Source of the DNA: Phycisphaerae bacterium
GTDB taxonomy: Bacteria > Planctomycetota > Phycisphaerae > Phycisphaerales > SM1A02
DNA length: 10,022 nt
Assembly (NCBI GenBank): GCA_002862325.1
Contig: PKCT01000005.1
Location: forward strand, 1 to 10,022
Reading direction: 5' to 3'
Positions within the stretch are counted from its first letter, which is position 1, and each line of letters starts with the position of its first letter. Below are positions 5,866 to 10,022 of the stretch, in pieces. The position numbers and the translations under genes were made by a program. The notes beneath the pieces were generated by a model that was not told the DNA's origin, did no database searches, and was given only the letters and a program-made list of their open reading frames with translations.

Positions 5866-6695
5866 TCGGCGATCCCGACCGTCGGGGCGGCGTCGAGCTT
5901 CTCGGCCCTCAGCGAATACATCAGCGGCAGACGAGCGTGGTCTGGAGGGAATCGGAAGGTCCGATCGGTGGGGTCGAATTCGAGGTCGCTGAACTGCTTG
6001 AAGACGGTGAAGTCGTGTTCCGCGAAGGACTCCAGCTTCAGTCCGGCGTTCAGGAGGCTGGAGAGGACCGAGTCGATCGTGTGGGTCCACTCGTAGGTCA
6101 AGTTGTGTCGGGTGATCGCGTTTCGATCGGCGTAGGTGCCGGGCGTCTCGTCACGAAACGGCACGCCGCGATCGAAGTAGTGGTGTTCCACCCGGAGCTC
6201 ATCCTTGGCGAAGACGTCCGTGAATGGATGGATTTCGACGAGATAGAGACGTCCGCCGGGCTCGAGCAGGTCGTGGACGACCTTCGCCCATCCTGGAAGG
6301 TCGTCGAGCCAGCACAACGCGCCGATCCCGGTGTAGACGAGGTCGAACCTGCGGTCCAGGGCCCGCACCGCGTCGTACACGTCCGCGACCTCGAATCTCG
6401 CGTCGAGTCCCGCCCGGCGCGCGACATGGCGGGCGACCTCGATCGCCGGGCGGCTGAAGTCGAGACCCACGACGTCGGCTCCGCGTCGCGCCCAACTCAA
6501 GGTGTCGAGACCGATGTGGCACTGGAGATGGACGAGGCTGCGGCCCGCGACCTCTCCCATCTCCGCCAACTCGAAACCGCGAAGGGCACTGGTCCCGTCG
6601 AGGAACCCCTCGATGTCGTAGAACTCGCTCTTCGCGTGGATCGGCGCGAGCTCGTCCCAGGCGGATCGATTGGCGTTGCGGTGGTGATCGTCCAT
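5859..6695 (-). CDS. Class I SAM-dependent methyltransferase, substrate unknown (278 aa)
   Basis: It transfers a methyl group from S-adenosylmethionine through a Rossmann-like fold. Motif I is V-H-L-Q-C-H-I-G-L-D-T-L at 55-66 (a variant of the usual E/D-x-G-x-G-x-G loop). The acidic residue at the end of strand 2 is D79 in V-G-L-D-F-S, motif II is around A-D-V-Y-D-A at 104-109, and the post-I strand/motif III is L-L-E-P-G-G-R-L-Y-L-V-E at 143-154. The C-terminal 120 residues carry the His- and aromatic-rich segment H-H-Y-F-D-R-G at 171-177 and Y-E-W-T-H-T at 201-206; I do not recognise a substrate-specific family. ATG 6695 is preferred over ATG 6752, which would add a His/Arg-rich stretch and run into the divergent modA start. 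An AGGA box lies about 11 bases before it. It is a single-gene unit, converging with the lyase gene and diverging from modA. Confidence 0.8.
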   Translation of the reverse strand: MDDHHRNANRSAWDELAPIHAKSEFYDIEGFLDGTSALRGFELAEMGEVAGRSLVHLQCHIGLDTLSWARRGADVVGLDFSRPAIEVARHVARRAGLDARFEVADVYDAVRALDRRFDLVYTGIGALCWLDDLPGWAKVVHDLLEPGGRLYLVEIHPFTDVFAKDELRVEHHYFDRGVPFRDETPGTYADRNAITRHNLTYEWTHTIDSVLSSLLNAGLKLESFAEHDFTVFKQFSDLEFDPTDRTFRFPPDHARLPLMYSLRAEKLDAAPTVGIADQ

Positions 6696-6750
6696 CGTGG
6701 TCGGATCCTGGTGGTGTGCACGACGGTCGGTTTTACGGTGCAATGTGCCC
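6696..6750. promoter_or_regulatory. Divergent intergenic region, methyltransferase / modA
   Basis: This 55-base gap must hold at least the 5' signals of both genes if each has its own transcript. I see no ModE-like operator, no molybdenum-cofactor riboswitch structure and no good ribosome binding site in front of modA. Confidence 0.3.
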
Positions 6751-7488
6751 ATGGCCCGCCCGTTCCCGGCAATCTACATCCTCGCGACGTCGATGTCGCT
6801 CGTGTTGTCCGCGGGAGCGGGATGTCGCGAGGAGTCGCCGCGTCCGCGGGTGCACGTGGCGGCGAGTGTCGCGGCCCTCGTTGAAGCCGGCCTCGGCGAT
6901 CGCGTCGATGTCTCGGCCGCATCCTCGTTCGCGATCGTCCGGCAGGTCATCGCGGGGATGCCGGCCGACGTCGTGGTGCTCGCGGATCCGACGGCGATGG
7001 ACCAGCTGGTCGCCCGGACCGACATCGACGTGAGTCGGCGGAGGACGCTCGGATGGAACCGTCTCGTTGTCGTCGTCCCCGTGTCCAAGGCCTCGTCGTT
7101 CGACGGAACCCTCGACTCGACCGCCGGGCGAATCGGGATCGGGGATCCCGACGCCACCCCGCTCGGTCGATATTCGAGACAGTCGTTCGAACGCACCGAA
7201 CGCTGGTCCGCACTGCGGGATCGACTCGTCATGGGTGGTGATGCGCGGGCCGTCGTCTCGCTGGCCGAGCGGGGTGAGGTCGACTTCGCCGTCGTCTATC
7301 GATCGGACGCCATCGCCAATCCGCTCGTCGAGATCGTCGAGTCGATCGACCCTTCGACCCACGATGCGATCCTCTGTGAAGTCGCGATCGTCGGAAGACA
7401 TCCGGATTCGATGGCCGTCCACGACGCGATCGGCACGGACGTCGACTGGACCGCGGCCGGATTCCTGGACGGAGATCCGTCGCCATGA
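6751..7488 (+). CDS. modA: Molybdate/tungstate-type ABC transporter substrate-binding lipoprotein (245 aa)
   Basis: ModA captures the oxyanion outside the inner membrane and delivers it to the ModB permease. The N-terminus (residues 1-25) is a lipoprotein-like signal with the cysteine C25 after A-G-A-G. Mature landmarks in family order are V-A-A-S39 (first serine ligand region), S-A-A-S58-S59-F (second), M-P-A-D-V-V-V-L-A-D-P at 70-80, N-R-L-V-V-V-V-P at 103-110, G-D-P-D-A-T-P-L-G-R-Y at 131-141, and G-E-V-D-F-A-V-V-Y183-R-S-D-A. All pieces of the oxyanion pocket are therefore present. Molybdate, tungstate and related anions cannot be told apart. ATG 6751 is chosen because it begins a proper signal peptide; the in-frame ATG 6697 would put 18 unrelated residues in front and lie in the divergent promoter. 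Its stop overlaps modB (ATGA at 7485-7488). Confidence 0.85.
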   Translation: MARPFPAIYILATSMSLVLSAGAGCREESPRPRVHVAASVAALVEAGLGDRVDVSAASSFAIVRQVIAGMPADVVVLADPTAMDQLVARTDIDVSRRRTLGWNRLVVVVPVSKASSFDGTLDSTAGRIGIGDPDATPLGRYSRQSFERTERWSALRDRLVMGGDARAVVSLAERGEVDFAVVYRSDAIANPLVEIVESIDPSTHDAILCEVAIVGRHPDSMAVHDAIGTDVDWTAAGFLDGDPSP

Positions 7489-8183
7489 CGCTCACGGATC
7501 CGGCGGTCTGGTCCGCGGTCGAGATATCGCTCCGGGTGGCGTTCGTCGCGGTGATCGCCATGCTGGGACCGGGCGTGCTGACCGCATGGTGGCTCGCACG
7601 AACCCGATCCCGCTGGTCGGCGGTGGTCGATGCGGTCGTGAATCTGCCTCTGGTGCTCCCGCCGGTCGTCGTCGGCTACCTCCTGCTTCGGGCGCTCGGC
7701 CGTCGTGGTTGGCTCGGTGGTCTGCTCCACGACCAGCTCGGCATCGATCTCGCATTCACCTGGTGGGCGGCCGCGATCGCGAGCGCGGTGATGGGTTTCC
7801 CGCTTCTCGTCCGCTCGACCCGCCTGGCGATCGAGCTCGTCGAGCGGGATCTCGAACGGGCCGCGTCGGGTCTGGGGGCCGGTCGCTGTCGAACCTTCCT
7901 GAAGGTCACGTTGCCGCTCGCGCTGCCGGGCGTCTTCGCGGGGGTGGTGCTCGCATTCGCGAGAAGTCTCGGCGAGTTCGGGGCGACGATTCTCGTCGCG
8001 GGCAATCAACCGGGAAGCACGCGCACCCTGGCGCTCTCGATCTGGACCGAGACGCAGTCGCAGAAGGGGGAGGATCGTCTGCTCACCCTGGTCTTGGTCT
8101 CGATCGCGATCTCGGTCGCCGCGATGGTGGTCGCCGAGTGGCTCTCGCGGAGGCTCGAGCGGCGACTCGGTCGGCGACGATGA
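7485..8183 (+). CDS. modB: Molybdate-type ABC transporter permease (232 aa)
   Basis: This is the inner-membrane channel subunit that works as a dimer with the ATPase ModC. About five hydrophobic segments can be seen (about residues 15-37, 51-70, 93-113, 145-165, 200-220). The N-L-P-L-V-L-P-P-V-V-V-G-Y signature lies at 53-65. The cytoplasmic coupling (EAA) loop is E-R-A-A-S-G-L-G-A at 124-132 with T-L-P-L-A-L-P-G at 142-149, then S-L-G-E-F-G-A-T at 161-168. The length is normal for ModB. It overlaps modA by four bases. No ATPase gene follows: the next gene is on the opposite strand and ends 22 bases away, so ModC must be encoded elsewhere or a shared ATPase is used. Confidence 0.87.
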   Translation: MTLTDPAVWSAVEISLRVAFVAVIAMLGPGVLTAWWLARTRSRWSAVVDAVVNLPLVLPPVVVGYLLLRALGRRGWLGGLLHDQLGIDLAFTWWAAAIASAVMGFPLLVRSTRLAIELVERDLERAASGLGAGRCRTFLKVTLPLALPGVFAGVVLAFARSLGEFGATILVAGNQPGSTRTLALSIWTETQSQKGEDRLLTLVLVSIAISVAAMVVAEWLSRRLERRLGRRR

Positions 8184-8200
8184 GCCGCGAGTGCGAAGGT

Positions 8201-8213
8201 CGGACCTAGTCCG
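8201..8213. other. Short hairpin between convergent modB and aquaporin genes
   Basis: CGGAC-CTA-GTCCG can fold as a 5-bp stem with a three-base loop, and the loop is the aquaporin stop codon. No T-run follows on either strand, so it is at best a weak bidirectional stop signal. Confidence 0.2.
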
Positions 8214-8856
8214 TCGTGCTTTCGCGGTCCACCACGGTGAACGCGGCGAGCGCCAGCATCGCACCGGCGAATTCCCCGCAGAAGTGCATCCAGACGTCCG
8301 ACCAGTCCGCGACGCCCATCGTGCCCAACGCGACCGTCACGGCGGGATTGAAGGCGGCTCCCGACACCGGGCCGGCGACGTACGCCCCGGCCAGCACCAC
8401 GAGCCCGACGGCGAGGCCGGAGAACTGGTTGCCCTTGAGTGGACGTGCGGACGCCAGGTTCAGGATCACGAAGACCATCGCGAAGGTGAATATGGTTTCG
8501 AAGACGAGGGTGGGGACGACGTCGAGCGCGAGCGGTGCGATCGACGCTCCGTCGGGAAGTGGCGGAGCCGCCCAGAGGCTGAGCAGGGACGCGAGGACTG
8601 CGCCGATCAGCTGGACCGCGATAAAGGGGCCGGTCTCACGGAGCGGAGTCGTACCTCGGACCGTGAAGGCGAGCGTGACGACTGGATTGAAGTGGGCGCC
8701 GGAGACGTGGCTCGTGGCGTAGATCATGCTCGCGAGGACCGACGCCACGGCGATCGGTCCGAGTCCCGCGGGCAGAGAGGAATCGAGCGCGGTCATGCCT
8801 ATCACCAGAGCCAGCAGGAACGTCCCGATAAACTCTACGAGGAGCTTTGCAGCCAT
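8206..8856 (-). CDS. Aquaporin / MIP-family channel with unusual selectivity residues (216 aa)
   Basis: MIP channels pass water or small neutral solutes across the inner membrane. Six hydrophobic segments and two half-helices can be followed. The first box is S-G-A-H-F-N57-P-V-V (NPV in place of NPA), the second S-G-A-A-F-N170-P-A-V-T. The arginine that almost always follows the second NPA and forms the selectivity filter is V173 here. The two halves resemble each other (S-G-A-H-F-N-P and S-G-A-A-F-N-P), as expected from the internal duplication of the family. The N-terminal L-V-E-F-I-G-T-F glutamate of helix 1 is present at residue 8, and helix 4 has F-E120-T-I-F-T-F. The gene starts 37 bases after the isocitrate dehydrogenase stop on the same strand and may be co-transcribed with it. 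What it transports is not predictable from these changes. Confidence 0.85.
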   Translation of the reverse strand: MAAKLLVEFIGTFLLALVIGMTALDSSLPAGLGPIAVASVLASMIYATSHVSGAHFNPVVTLAFTVRGTTPLRETGPFIAVQLIGAVLASLLSLWAAPPLPDGASIAPLALDVVPTLVFETIFTFAMVFVILNLASARPLKGNQFSGLAVGLVVLAGAYVAGPVSGAAFNPAVTVALGTMGVADWSDVWMHFCGEFAGAMLALAAFTVVDRESTTD

Positions 8857-8893
8857 GATCGAACTCTCTGTTCTCCGGGGTGGGACTTGGGGA

Positions 8894-10022
<1,129 letters not shown>

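Noticed and set aside
6697..6750. Upstream in-frame ATG 6697 for modA
   Set aside because: It would place 18 residues before a good lipoprotein signal and leave essentially no room for divergent promoters.
5325..6884. 519-residue + strand open frame across the lyase, methyltransferase and modA starts
   Set aside because: It overlaps three supported genes in wrong frames and has Arg-rich, domain-free sequence.
8184..8220. Strong intrinsic terminator between modB and the aquaporin gene
   Set aside because: The stem is only five base pairs and has no T-run on either strand.

Overview
The window is GC-rich bacterial DNA from about position 325 to the end, preceded by about 320 bases of clearly AT-rich sequence. 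Two stretches carry the calcium-loop repeat type D-L-[ND]-G-[DN]-G-x(3)-G-[AG]-D-[LF]-x(2)-[LM]-L that is common in secreted proteins of Planctomycetota. With the high GC, the lipoprotein and exported enzymes and the monomeric isocitrate dehydrogenase, a marine-type planctomycete (perhaps Phycisphaerae) is my best guess. No rRNA or other marker gene is present to prove it. The sharp composition break near 320 may be an assembly chimera or a piece of foreign DNA.

Layout. Positions 1-320 are AT-rich and hold one 53-residue His-rich membrane or exported peptide on the + strand. Positions 279-3036 on the minus strand form a tight three-gene operon with two ATGA overlaps. It begins with a radical SAM protein of the PoyD/OspD type (RiPP peptide L-to-D epimerase), followed by two paralogous proteins of about 220 residues. 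Each paralog contains two copies of a nitrile-hydratase-alpha-like leader (NHLP-like) module separated by a conserved C-P-V-R-x-W-C-x-G-G-L-E motif. The last gene appears frameshifted near 400. Positions 3037-3673 hold a dockerin-like tail without a clear parent gene (minus strand) and little else. Positions 3674-5865 on the + strand encode two exported enzymes: an endonuclease/exonuclease/phosphatase family protein and a PL14-like polysaccharide lyase with dockerin repeats just behind its signal peptide. A methyltransferase (minus) converges on the lyase. Positions 6751-8183 hold a molybdate-type binding lipoprotein and permease (modA-modB) with no ATPase gene next to them. The minus strand then carries an aquaporin-family channel lacking the usual arginine after its second NPA box. 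The C-terminal half of a monomeric NADP isocitrate dehydrogenase runs off the right edge.

The strongest candidate for something undescribed is the 279-3036 operon. It is a peptide-epimerase gene whose only visible partners are two unusually long, duplicated leader-like proteins with four shared cysteines, and no ordinary short precursor peptide is visible. Whether these are substrates, recruitment scaffolds or something else cannot be settled from the sequence. The rest of the window looks like ordinary chromosomal gene content.
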